From the NCBI GenBank assembly GCA_013298325.1, contig JAAFHJ010000159.1, positions 1 through 9,074 on the forward strand: a stretch of 9,074 nucleotides of DNA, written 5' to 3'. Below are positions 1-6,008 of this stretch, piece by piece (within the stretch, counting starts at the first letter, position 1; every line of letters begins with the position of its first letter). Source of the stretch: Myxococcales bacterium (GTDB taxonomy: Bacteria > Myxococcota_A > Polyangia > Polyangiales > Polyangiaceae). The position numbers and the translations under genes were made by a program. A model generated the notes under the pieces. That model was not told where the DNA came from. It did not search any database and saw only the letters and a program-made list of their open reading frames with translations.

Positions 1-398
1 AGACCGCCTTCCATACGTGGATTCGGCGTCACCCGGACGACGGGCGCTGGATCCTCTCGAACGGCTACGACTGGACCTACTTCACCGTCGTCGATGTGGC
101 TTTTTTCGTCCGCGCGATCAGTGTTGGGGAAGACGGAGCCCCCGTGCTCATGCTGTCTGACGGCTCCACGGAGCCGTTTTTTCCCGAGTTTTTGCGCAGC
201 AAGCCGGGAACAGATGCGCTCTACATCTTTATCAAGCGCGGCACCGAAGCAGCGACGCTCGCCAAGTTCGAGCGCCATGCCCAAAACGGCCTCGCCCCGT
301 GGCTCGTCGAGCACGACGGGGAGCTTTTCTTCGCCGTCGGCGGCAAGCGATACTCGGCATCCCCGCCCGAAATTTCGGGAACGGAAGCCGCGCGGTAG
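1..398 (+). CDS. DUF1285 family protein, 3' part (5' end outside window)
   Basis: The reading frame is open from base 3 to the TAG at 396-398, giving 131 visible residues. The true start lies upstream of the window; the GTG at 96 is only an internal codon. The visible part begins TAFHTWIRRHPDDGRWILSN, followed by GYDWTYFTVVDVAFFVRAI, a pattern I recognise from DUF1285 proteins: a conserved aromatic and charged segment, then the 'valine-aspartate ... F-V-R' strand, then a beta-rich second half ending in FFAVGGKRYSA. Members are small soluble proteins of about 150-200 residues whose biochemical role is not settled, so roughly a quarter to a third is probably missing here. It is followed after 60 bases by the phosphoglycerate dehydrogenase gene on the same strand, which could be co-transcribed. 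The family call rests on remembered motif patterns, not on a search. Confidence 0.8.
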   Translation, partial: TAFHTWIRRHPDDGRWILSNGYDWTYFTVVDVAFFVRAISVGEDGAPVLMLSDGSTEPFFPEFLRSKPGTDALYIFIKRGTEAATLAKFERHAQNGLAPWLVEHDGELFFAVGGKRYSASPPEISGTEAAR

Positions 399-458
399 GT
401 CTCGCGCGCAATTCTGCCCGAAACGCATCCGTTTTCCGATAGCTTGCGCGGCCGCACC

Positions 459-1685
459 ATGCGTCTCCTCATCGCCGACAAGCTCCACCCCAAGGCCATT
501 GAAGAACTCCGGACCCTCCCTGTGGAGGTCATCTACGAGCCCGAGCTGACGAAGGAGACCCTCGAAACGAAGCTGGACGGCGTCGGTATTCTCGTTGTTC
601 GGTCGACGGAAGTCACCGAAACCGCCATTGAGAACGCGAAACAGCTCAATCTGATCGTTCGCGCCGGTACCGAAACGCAGACGATCGCCGTCGCAGCCGC
701 AAGCCGGCGAGGCATCTACGTCGCCAACTGCCCCGGCAAGAACGCTTCCGCGGTCGCCGAACTCGCCCTCGGGATGCTCATCGCCCTCGACCGCCGCATT
801 CCTGATGCCGTGCGGTCTCTCCGCGAAGGTCGTTGGGAGCGGACGGAGTACGCGAAGGCCGAGGGGCTCGCAGGGCGCCGTCTCGGGATCGCCGGCTTCG
901 GCGCGATCGGCCGCGAAGTCGCTGCGCGCGCAAAAGGTTTCGGAATGATTCCAGTGGTTTGGAGCCGCGGCCTCGGCGCAAATCGCGCCGCCGAGTTCGG
1001 CGTCCAGCACGCGACGAGCATCGAGGACCTCGCCAAGAAGAGCGACGCGTTCTCCGTGCATCTTGCACTGAGCGACCGCACGGCAAACATCGTCGGCAAG
1101 CACGTGTTTGATGCGCTTCCGAAGGGGGCCCTCTTCCTGAACCTCGCGCGAGCCGGTCTTGTAGACTACACGGAACTTCGTCGCGCCGTTCGCGAGAAGG
1201 GGATCCGCGCGGCGCTCGACGTCTATCCGGACGAACCCAAGGGCGGGAAGAAGGAGTACGCGACCGACCTGTTCGATGCGCCGGCGACGGCCACGGGTGG
1301 TTTTGTCTATGGAACTCCGCACATTGCGGCGTCGACCGACCAGGCCCAGTTCGTCATCGCGAGCGAGACCGTCCGCGTGATCCGCCATTTCCTCCAGGAA
1401 GGGACGGTCCCGAACGTTGTGAACGTGACGAACGCTCGCCACGCGAAATTTCAAATGGTCATTCGGATGGTCGACAAAGTCGGAACCTTCGCGAATGTCC
1501 TCGCAGTCATCAAGCGCCACGGGATCAACGTCGAAGAGGTCACGAACACCGTCTTCGAAGGCGGCGTCGCCTCGACGGCACGGCTCCGGCTCGTTACCCG
1601 TCCCAGCGAAGGGTGCCTCGCCGAAATTCGCGCCTTCGATGAAGTGCTGCACATCGACGTTGTGACCCTCCCGAACCTCGCCTGA
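459..1685 (+). CDS. serA: D-3-phosphoglycerate dehydrogenase (ACT domain, 408 aa)
   Basis: Oxidises 3-phosphoglycerate to 3-phosphohydroxypyruvate with NAD+, the first step of serine biosynthesis in the cytoplasm. The length (408 aa) matches the short E. coli-like form. The N-terminal substrate domain is followed by the nucleotide-binding domain with GFGAIG at residues 146-151. The catalytic residues of the D-2-hydroxyacid dehydrogenase family are in place: Arg231 (NLARAGLVD), Glu259 (DVYPDEP) and His288 (PHIAASTDQAQ). Residues about 333-403 form an ACT domain, the usual serine-sensing module. The ATG at 459 is preferred over the TTG at 444 because family homology begins at MRLLIADKLHP; no clear ribosome binding site precedes either. 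The loop near the substrate pocket reads GTETQTIAV (70-78), where relatives usually have a G-x-G-x-N-T-I-D-like sequence. The gene lies 60 bases after the DUF1285 gene and 2 bases before a lipoprotein gene. No serC or serB is visible. A related hydroxyacid dehydrogenase is possible but less likely. Confidence 0.92.
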   Translation: MRLLIADKLHPKAIEELRTLPVEVIYEPELTKETLETKLDGVGILVVRSTEVTETAIENAKQLNLIVRAGTETQTIAVAAASRRGIYVANCPGKNASAVAELALGMLIALDRRIPDAVRSLREGRWERTEYAKAEGLAGRRLGIAGFGAIGREVAARAKGFGMIPVVWSRGLGANRAAEFGVQHATSIEDLAKKSDAFSVHLALSDRTANIVGKHVFDALPKGALFLNLARAGLVDYTELRRAVREKGIRAALDVYPDEPKGGKKEYATDLFDAPATATGGFVYGTPHIAASTDQAQFVIASETVRVIRHFLQEGTVPNVVNVTNARHAKFQMVIRMVDKVGTFANVLAVIKRHGINVEEVTNTVFEGGVASTARLRLVTRPSEGCLAEIRAFDEVLHIDVVTLPNLA

Positions 1686-1687
1686 AC

Positions 1688-2305
1688 ATGTCTGTTTTCG
1701 CGCGATTGCGGGCCGCTGCACTGGTTTGTGCGGCGGCAACGGTGGTGCTCGGCTGCAAAAAGGGGGCACCGGGCGACGGCGACGGGGGCCTCGACGGCGG
1801 GCTGGATGGGGCTGTCGTGACGGCGAGCGACGCAGGCGCAATTGAGCTTCCGTCGCACGCGGCGGCCGTTACGCCCAGCGACGACGCCAACATTCCGCCC
1901 GCGGCGAGCGACGAACTCGACGCCCGAATGAAGCACCTGCTGGAGGCCATCGCGCAAGACCAGCCGGAACTCGCCCAGGACGTGCTGTTTCCGCGAAAGG
2001 GGTACGTCGACTTCGCCGATGCGAAAGATCCCGGAAAAGCGTGGGACACCAAGGTCAAAGCGAGCTTCGACAAGTCGATCCACAAGCTCCACAAGACCAA
2101 AGGGATCGAGCGTTCGACCTTCAGCTCCTTCGAGCTCGGGAAGAACATCGTTCACACGGCCGCCAAGAAAAAAGAGCTAAAATCGCCAACTTGGCGCGTG
2201 AAGCACTCGAAGCTCTATTACATGGCAGAGGGCCACACGAAGACGCTGGTGCTCGCAGAGCTGACTTCGTGGAAAGGCGCGTGGTACGTGACGCGCCTTC
2301 GCTGA
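1688..2305 (+). CDS. Small lipoprotein of unknown function (205 aa)
   Basis: The N-terminus is a lipoprotein signal peptide: basic start (MSVFARLRA), hydrophobic stretch at residues 9-21, and lipobox V-L-G-C with Cys23 as the lipid-anchored residue. A flexible linker rich in Gly, Asp and Ala follows (24-75), then a compact charged domain (75-205) rich in Lys, ending in a segment with W195, W199 and Y200 (SWKGAWYVTRLR). I do not recognise a catalytic motif. Similar lipoproteins with Asp/Gly-rich linkers are common in myxobacteria and probably sit in the cell envelope. The start ATG lies 2 bases after the stop of the phosphoglycerate dehydrogenase gene, so translation is probably coupled and the two are likely co-transcribed, but a link to serine metabolism is not evident. 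The gene converges on the - strand membrane protein gene. Confidence 0.85.
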   Translation: MSVFARLRAAALVCAAATVVLGCKKGAPGDGDGGLDGGLDGAVVTASDAGAIELPSHAAAVTPSDDANIPPAASDELDARMKHLLEAIAQDQPELAQDVLFPRKGYVDFADAKDPGKAWDTKVKASFDKSIHKLHKTKGIERSTFSSFELGKNIVHTAAKKKELKSPTWRVKHSKLYYMAEGHTKTLVLAELTSWKGAWYVTRLR

Positions 2306-2311
2306 CGCCGC

Positions 2312-2325
2312 GACCGCATGCGGTC
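2312..2325. terminator. 14-base perfect palindrome between convergent genes, possible bidirectional terminator
   Basis: The bases gaccgcatgcggtc are identical to their own reverse complement and occupy most of the 19-base gap between two converging genes, overlapping the first base of the - strand stop codon. As RNA either strand could form a 5-bp stem with a 4-base loop. There is no T-run on either side, so a classical Rho-independent terminator is not supported. It could be a transcription roadblock, a protein-binding site or chance. Confidence 0.35.
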
Positions 2326-3293
2326 TAGCGGGCCGGCATGGCGGGCGCCTGTGGGTGGTTCACGTCTCCGGTCGCCTCGCAGTAGACTGCCAGTTCTTCG
2401 TGGGTTTCCGCAGAGATACGGTAGTTCGCGTCGTTGGACGAAACCCGAACGAGGACGTGGGTCGGAACGGTACCTGGCCCTACCGTGGCGGCGTCGGGAT
2501 CGCGGAGTTGGCTCTCGGAAATCGGGACGAGGCGCACCGACGGGTCCCCCTCGAGGGCGCGGGCGAGGAGCGCGCGGCGCACCGTGAGGCGACGATGGGC
2601 AGCTGCGCCGGCAAAGGCAGGGACGAGGATCGCGCCGAGCGTAACCAGAAGCGTTCCCAGCACATGGGCGAGGCCGGGCGTATGTTCGGCCCTTACCGGC
2701 GCCTCCCCAAGCCCCTTCCCGAGCGCAGCCAAGGCAATGAAGAACGCGAAGAGCGCAGGCACGACCATGATCCCGTGGGCAACGCGGAGCGAGGCATCGA
2801 CGGCATCGGCGCGCTTCGATGGCATCTTTGAACTCGCCCACCAAAGCGGCAATCCGTACGTCAAGAATGCGATCGTGGCCGCCGGGATCCAAATCATGGC
2901 GCCGAAGGTCGTTCCGAGAGCGAACCCCCCTAAGATCTTCAGAATCACATCATTCAGTCGCTCGCTGTGCGAGTCGCCAAGAAGCATGGCAGAACCGGCG
3001 AAACCGCCATTGAGCATTCCGAACACGGCCGCACCGACACCGAGACGTACGAGCGGAGGAAGCTTCGCCAAATAGATCTTCTCGCCGGGGGCATTCTCCG
3101 GCGTTCGCGCCCCGAGGCGCAGCCAAAACCAGGCGAGAATCGCCGTGGAAGCCCCGAGCGCTGTACCAAAGCGGACATCGATCAGGCTGAAGGCGGCCAA
3201 CACGCAGGCGGCGAAGCCGAGGGCCCCGGCGGCAGCGACGGTTCGCAGCGGCTCCGAGCGGCGCGCGAGCGGGACGGGGGACGGCGTCGACAT
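2325..3293 (-). CDS. Multi-pass inner membrane protein of unknown function (322 aa)
   Basis: The protein has a short cytoplasm-like basic N-terminus, then about six or seven hydrophobic segments (approximately residues 17-38, 43-59, 83-104, 116-149 as one or two, 171-191 and 209-229). A soluble C-terminal part (about 235-322) starts with a basic stretch (HRRLTVRRALLARAL) and ends in a mixed acidic region. The basic stretch after the last segment suggests that this tail is cytoplasmic. No transporter, enzyme or sensor motif is recognised. The ATG at 3291-3293 has a good ribosome binding site (GAGGA). The gene starts 16 bases after the stop of the VAT-1-like oxidoreductase gene on the same strand, so it is probably the last gene of that operon. 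It converges on the small lipoprotein gene at its 3' end. Confidence 0.85.
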   Translation of the reverse strand: MSTPSPVPLARRSEPLRTVAAAGALGFAACVLAAFSLIDVRFGTALGASTAILAWFWLRLGARTPENAPGEKIYLAKLPPLVRLGVGAAVFGMLNGGFAGSAMLLGDSHSERLNDVILKILGGFALGTTFGAMIWIPAATIAFLTYGLPLWWASSKMPSKRADAVDASLRVAHGIMVVPALFAFFIALAALGKGLGEAPVRAEHTPGLAHVLGTLLVTLGAILVPAFAGAAAHRRLTVRRALLARALEGDPSVRLVPISESQLRDPDAATVGPGTVPTHVLVRVSSNDANYRISAETHEELAVYCEATGDVNHPQAPAMPAR

Positions 3294-3298
3294 ACTTT

Positions 3299-3303
3299 TC
3301 CTC
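3299..3303 (-). promoter_or_regulatory. Ribosome binding site of the membrane protein gene
   Basis: On the - strand the sequence GAGGA lies 5 bases before the ATG at 3293 (GAGGAAAAGTATG). It fixes the start of the membrane protein and is one of only two clear Shine-Dalgarno sequences in the window. Confidence 0.7.
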
Positions 3304-3309
3304 GCAGTT

Positions 3310-4356
3310 TCAAAGCGTCAAGACGACCTTCCCAATCGTTCTTCCCGCTTCGAGCGCGGCGTGCGCATCGGCGACGTTTTCAAAGGGGAAGGGCGTGAGT
3401 GCGGGGAACGTCAGTGCACCGCTCGCGAACAACGGTAGGAGCGACGCCATTCCCTCGGCAAGGACTTCTTGGTGCTCAAACAAATAGGAGAGGTTGAACG
3501 CGAGGACGCTCGCGTTGGCGTTGGTCATTGCGAGCGGATTGAAACGCGGGGTGCGCAGCCAACCGGCGGCCAACCGGAGCCAGTTCGGCTTTCCGCCGCC
3601 ACGCGGCAGCATCGAATGGAAACCGTAGATCACCAGGCGGCCCGGCTTCGCCAGATGGCTGTAACTTGCATGCAGCGTCTCGACGCCGTTCGCATCAAAG
3701 ATCGCGTCGAAACCGCCCGGCGCAAGGAGTGCGGCGGTGGGCCACAAATCCTCGTTTCCTTTGTCGATCACGCGCAGGCGCTCGGCATTTTCCCCGGCGA
3801 GACCGACGACCGCGCCAACTTTGGCCGCGCCGCCGACGACAGCAACGACCTCACAGCCCCGCCTCAGCGCAAGCTGCACGAGCGCCGAACCGACGCCCCC
3901 CGCCGCCGAGTGAATGAGCACCTTCGCCCCCGGCCGGGGCCGGGCAAGCTCTTCGAGGGCGTACCAGGCCGTTAGAAAGACCGTCGGAAATGCGGCCGCT
4001 TCTTGGGCACTAATCCCCGGCGGAATCAGGAATAGTTGTGTTTGAGGGACGACGACGTGGGAGGCGTATCCTCCGAAACGCGTCACCCCGAACACGCGGT
4101 CTCCGACAGAAAATCCAGAGGTTCCGGCGCCAAGCGCTGCCACTTTTCCCGCGAACTCAAAACCGGGAGTAATCGGCCAACCGACGTACTCTTTGGCGCT
4201 TGCATAGAGCCCCATACGGATAATGCAATCGGCATAGTTCACGCCGATTGCTTCCGTGCTCACGGAGATCTCGCCGGGACCGGGGGGCGGCGTCGGAACC
4301 GTTTCAAACTGGAGTCTCTCGTAGCCCCCGGCCTTCGCAATCGTCACACGTCGCAT
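3310..4356 (-). CDS. VAT-1-like zinc-independent medium-chain oxidoreductase (quinone reductase superfamily)
   Basis: Belongs to the medium-chain dehydrogenase/reductase superfamily, in the quinone oxidoreductase/VAT-1 branch; such enzymes usually transfer hydride from NADPH to quinones, enones or other carbonyls. Of 348 residues, about 1-130 form the GroES-like catalytic domain (GVNYADCIIRMGLY at 38-51, ITPGFEFAG at 62-70). About 140-270 form the Rossmann domain with the nucleotide loop SAAGGVGSALVQLA (150-163). The C-terminus ends in the family-typical GKVVLTL. The segment NWLRLAAGWLRTPRFNPLAM (258-277), followed by LAFNLSYLF, resembles VAT-1 proteins rather than classic quinone reductase. 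The Asn-Tyr-x-Asp pattern replaces the zinc ligands of alcohol dehydrogenases and there is no four-Cys structural zinc lobe. The open frame extends upstream to 4551, but homology begins at the ATG at 4354-4356; the longer form would overlap the ferritin-like gene. It lies 49 bases after that gene and 16 bases before the membrane protein gene. The substrate is unknown. Confidence 0.87.
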   Translation of the reverse strand: MRRVTIAKAGGYERLQFETVPTPPPGPGEISVSTEAIGVNYADCIIRMGLYASAKEYVGWPITPGFEFAGKVAALGAGTSGFSVGDRVFGVTRFGGYASHVVVPQTQLFLIPPGISAQEAAAFPTVFLTAWYALEELARPRPGAKVLIHSAAGGVGSALVQLALRRGCEVVAVVGGAAKVGAVVGLAGENAERLRVIDKGNEDLWPTAALLAPGGFDAIFDANGVETLHASYSHLAKPGRLVIYGFHSMLPRGGGKPNWLRLAAGWLRTPRFNPLAMTNANASVLAFNLSYLFEHQEVLAEGMASLLPLFASGALTFPALTPFPFENVADAHAALEAGRTIGKVVLTL

Positions 4357-4405
4357 CGCGCGAGTGTGATCGGCCCGGCGGCGAATGGGAAGCGGGATCG
4401 TGCGA

Positions 4406-5485
4406 TCAGGCTGCGAGCGACTGACGGAGCGCCGCGACGAGAGCGACTGCGCGACGACCACGCGGGATTCCAAGCACGCGATCGGTAAACGATTCCAGGC
4501 GGTTGGCGGCATCCGCCGCAAATGCGTCGAACGCGGCTTCGCGGGCCGCATCGAGCTCGGCGGCGACGGAGGGGCCGAGGACTGTGCAGAAATAGGCGTG
4601 GAGATCCCAGGAGAGGGACGCGTGGGAGGCCTCGTCGTCGGCTAGCGCAGCGAAAGCGAGGCGCAGGTCGGCCCGGGTCGCAAACCGCGCCTGGTGGGCC
4701 GCGACGAGCGCTCCGAAGGTCTCCCGGACACAGCCTTCGATGGCATTTTCACGTGCAAGTTCGATCATTTCCCGCCTGGAAGCGGGGCGTTTCGGCAGCG
4801 TCGCTACGGCGCCGTACTGCGCGGCGAGGGCGGCCATCGATGCAGCATGCACGGTCTCCTCGCCAGCAGCCTTCTCGGCGCGGGCCGCGAGACCGGCGCA
4901 CTCCTCCGCTCCGCCTCGGACGGCGGCGCCGAGCGTGGCGGCAAGGTCCTCGAAGGCAAACACCGAGGCCGCTTCGTAGTAGGCCTGGAACGCGAGACGC
5001 TCCCCGACCGTCTCCCCCTCCGGGCAGGCGGTGAGCCCCTCCGGAATGCGCCCGACGCCGCACGCCCCGCACAAGTACTGAATCGTGGTTCCGCCGTCGC
5101 CGTTCGCGCCCCGGAAGCAACTGAATGCGTCGTTGGATGCTCCCGTGACCGCCGTGCAGATGCGCTGGCAGTCGATGGCACACGCGTCACCGCCGTTTGA
5201 TACGCCGCAATTCGGGTCAGAATTGGCGTCGCAACACCACTTCGCCTCATCGGCGACCGTCCCGGACACGCAGGGGGGCGACGTGATGATCGGACCGTCG
5301 GGAACGTCTGCGTCGCTCTCCGGGGTGGCGTCGGGGGCGATTCCGTCGGCGCGGGCGTCGGCAGGGGTCGAAGCATCGCCGCCCCCCTCCACCGTGACGA
5401 CGTCGCCACAGGCGAGCGCGAAGAACGGCGACGCGAGGATCGAAAGGAACAGGGGGGCGAGGCTGCGGGATGCGTGCATACGCAT
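4406..5485 (-). CDS. Ferritin-like domain lipoprotein with Cys-rich segment (359 aa)
   Basis: A lipoprotein signal peptide (hydrophobic residues 9-25, lipobox A-L-A-C with Cys26) is followed by an Asp/Ala/Pro-rich linker (30-70). A Cys-rich segment comes next (72-154, eleven Cys, including a CC pair at 84-85). The C-terminal part (about 160-305) is a four-helix ferritin-like fold. Likely di-iron ligands are Glu171 (YYEAASVFAF), Glu210 and His213 (EETVH), Glu250 (EGCVRET) and Glu285 and His288 (DEASH), that is, two ExxH motifs plus two glutamates. The same layout is known to me from ferritin-like proteins of myxobacteria with no assigned function. The protein should be anchored in the envelope outside the cytoplasm, so iron storage of the classical cage type is unlikely; an oxidase or metal-sequestering role is inference. 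Two in-frame ATGs (5485 and 5479) are possible starts. It is probably the first gene of an operon with the VAT-1-like oxidoreductase. Confidence 0.82.
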   Translation of the reverse strand: MRMHASRSLAPLFLSILASPFFALACGDVVTVEGGGDASTPADARADGIAPDATPESDADVPDGPIITSPPCVSGTVADEAKWCCDANSDPNCGVSNGGDACAIDCQRICTAVTGASNDAFSCFRGANGDGGTTIQYLCGACGVGRIPEGLTACPEGETVGERLAFQAYYEAASVFAFEDLAATLGAAVRGGAEECAGLAARAEKAAGEETVHAASMAALAAQYGAVATLPKRPASRREMIELARENAIEGCVRETFGALVAAHQARFATRADLRLAFAALADDEASHASLSWDLHAYFCTVLGPSVAAELDAAREAAFDAFAADAANRLESFTDRVLGIPRGRRAVALVAALRQSLAA

Positions 5486-5540
5486 CGACGCATCACACGC
5501 CGTACCAGCAAGGACGCATGGAATTACCCGGATTTACGCG

Positions 5541-5557
5541 TCTCAAAAGTTGTGCCA
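5541..5557 (-). promoter_or_regulatory. Possible sigma-54-like promoter upstream of the ferritin-like lipoprotein gene
   Basis: On the - strand TGGCACAACTTTTGAG resembles the sigma-54 consensus (TGGCACG-N4-TTGCA). The -24 element TGGCAC is perfect, and TTG sits at the correct distance, but the conserved C of the -12 GC is an A. It lies in an AT-richer patch about 60 bases before the ATG, which would give a leader of roughly 45 bases. The mismatch at a key position keeps this tentative, and part of the motif overlaps a direct repeat. Confidence 0.25.
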
Positions 5558-5575
5558 GCGCGTGCCAGCGGGCAC
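5552..5575 (-). terminator. Possible hairpin terminator after rbfA
   Basis: One base after the rbfA stop (- strand), GTGCC (5575-5571) can pair with GGCAC at 5566-5562 across a 4-base loop, or with a second GGCAC at 5556-5552. The second arm is followed by AACTTTT, a short T-rich tract. The two GCTGGCAC copies are a direct repeat 10 bases apart. The stem is only 5 bp, so termination is plausible but weak. Confidence 0.35.
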
Positions 5576-5576
5576 T

Positions 5577-5945
5577 TCACCCTTTCAGATCGCGCTTCAC
5601 TTCATCCAGGAGCGCGTCGACGCGGAGGCGGGCGTCCTGCCCCTCGTCGTAGAGGAACCGAAGATCCGGAGCGACGCGGAGTTGGAGACGGGTCCCGAGC
5701 TCGCGGCGGAGGAAGCCGTAGGCGCGGCGGAAGCCGTCCTGGCACTCCTTACGTCGCGATTCGGGGGCGAGGCCGTCGATGAAACGAAAGTAAATACGGC
5801 CGAATCGGCAGTCGTCGGTGACCTGGACCTCCGACACGAGCACGCCGCGGAGCGCCGGGTCCGATACTTCGCTCAAGAGGAGAAGCGCGAGCTCCTCCTT
5901 CATTCGTTCTGCCACACGCGTGCTTCGTTTGTTCTCGTTCGCCAC
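5577..5945 (-). CDS. rbfA: Ribosome-binding factor A (122 aa)
   Basis: RbfA binds the 30S subunit and helps mature the 5' end of 16S rRNA, especially in the cold. The protein is a single KH-like domain with the expected order: an N-terminal helix with RVAERMKEELALLLLSEVSDP (residues 10-30, quoted in part), a strand with VSEVQVTDDCRFGRIYF, the KH-type kink Ala75-Tyr76-Gly77 (FRRAYGFLRREL), and the conserved LRVAPDLRFLYD (89-100). Length and order match the family. The start is a GTG at 5945, supported by a GAGG five bases before it. In many bacteria rbfA sits between infB and truB; here it follows an unrelated lipoprotein gene after 63 bases and is followed, beyond a probable terminator, by the ferritin-like lipoprotein gene, so it appears to be relocated. 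Confidence in the function is high. Confidence 0.94.
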   Translation of the reverse strand: MANENKRSTRVAERMKEELALLLLSEVSDPALRGVLVSEVQVTDDCRFGRIYFRFIDGLAPESRRKECQDGFRRAYGFLRRELGTRLQLRVAPDLRFLYDEGQDARLRVDALLDEVKRDLKG

Positions 5946-5950
5946 GCGCG

Positions 5951-5954
5951 CCTC
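5951..5954 (-). promoter_or_regulatory. Ribosome binding site deciding the GTG start of rbfA
   Basis: On the - strand GAGG lies 5 bases before GTG at 5945 (GAGGCGCGCGTG). No other start codon occurs in frame between the upstream stop at 6009 and this position, so the site supports the GTG as the real start. Confidence 0.6.
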
Positions 5955-5964
5955 GTAGCGCGTC

Positions 5965-5990
5965 GCTGCCGCGCCGTCACGAACGGCAGC
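5965..5990 (-). other. Inverted repeat in the rbfA leader (7-bp stem, 12-base loop)
   Basis: GCTGCCG (5965-5971) and CGGCAGC (5984-5990) are perfect inverted repeats in the 63-base gap between the lipoprotein gene and rbfA. A second, mutually exclusive 5-bp stem (GCCGT at 5973-5977 with ACGGC at 5983-5987, 5-base loop) shares the downstream arm. It could end transcription of the upstream gene or fold in the rbfA leader. No T-run follows, so its role is open. Confidence 0.4.
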
Positions 5991-6008
5991 GTTCCCCCGC
6001 GACTTTCC

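Noticed and set aside
94..549. + strand frame of 151 codons overlapping the DUF1285 gene and the start of serA
   Set aside because: Ser/Pro/Arg-rich, out of frame with two recognisable genes, and without domain features.
2355..3075. + strand frames antisense to the membrane protein gene
   Set aside because: Arg- and Gly-rich shadow frames; the - strand protein has coherent membrane segments and a proper ribosome binding site.
4396..4407. Near-palindrome GATCG-TG-CGATC at the end of the ferritin-like gene
   Set aside because: Stem of four to five bases overlapping the stop codon, no T-tract; too short to claim a terminator.
4357..4551. Upstream extension of the VAT-1-like oxidoreductase by 65 residues
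   Set aside because: The extra part is low-complexity Arg/Ser sequence overlapping the ferritin-like gene, and family homology starts at the ATG at 4356.
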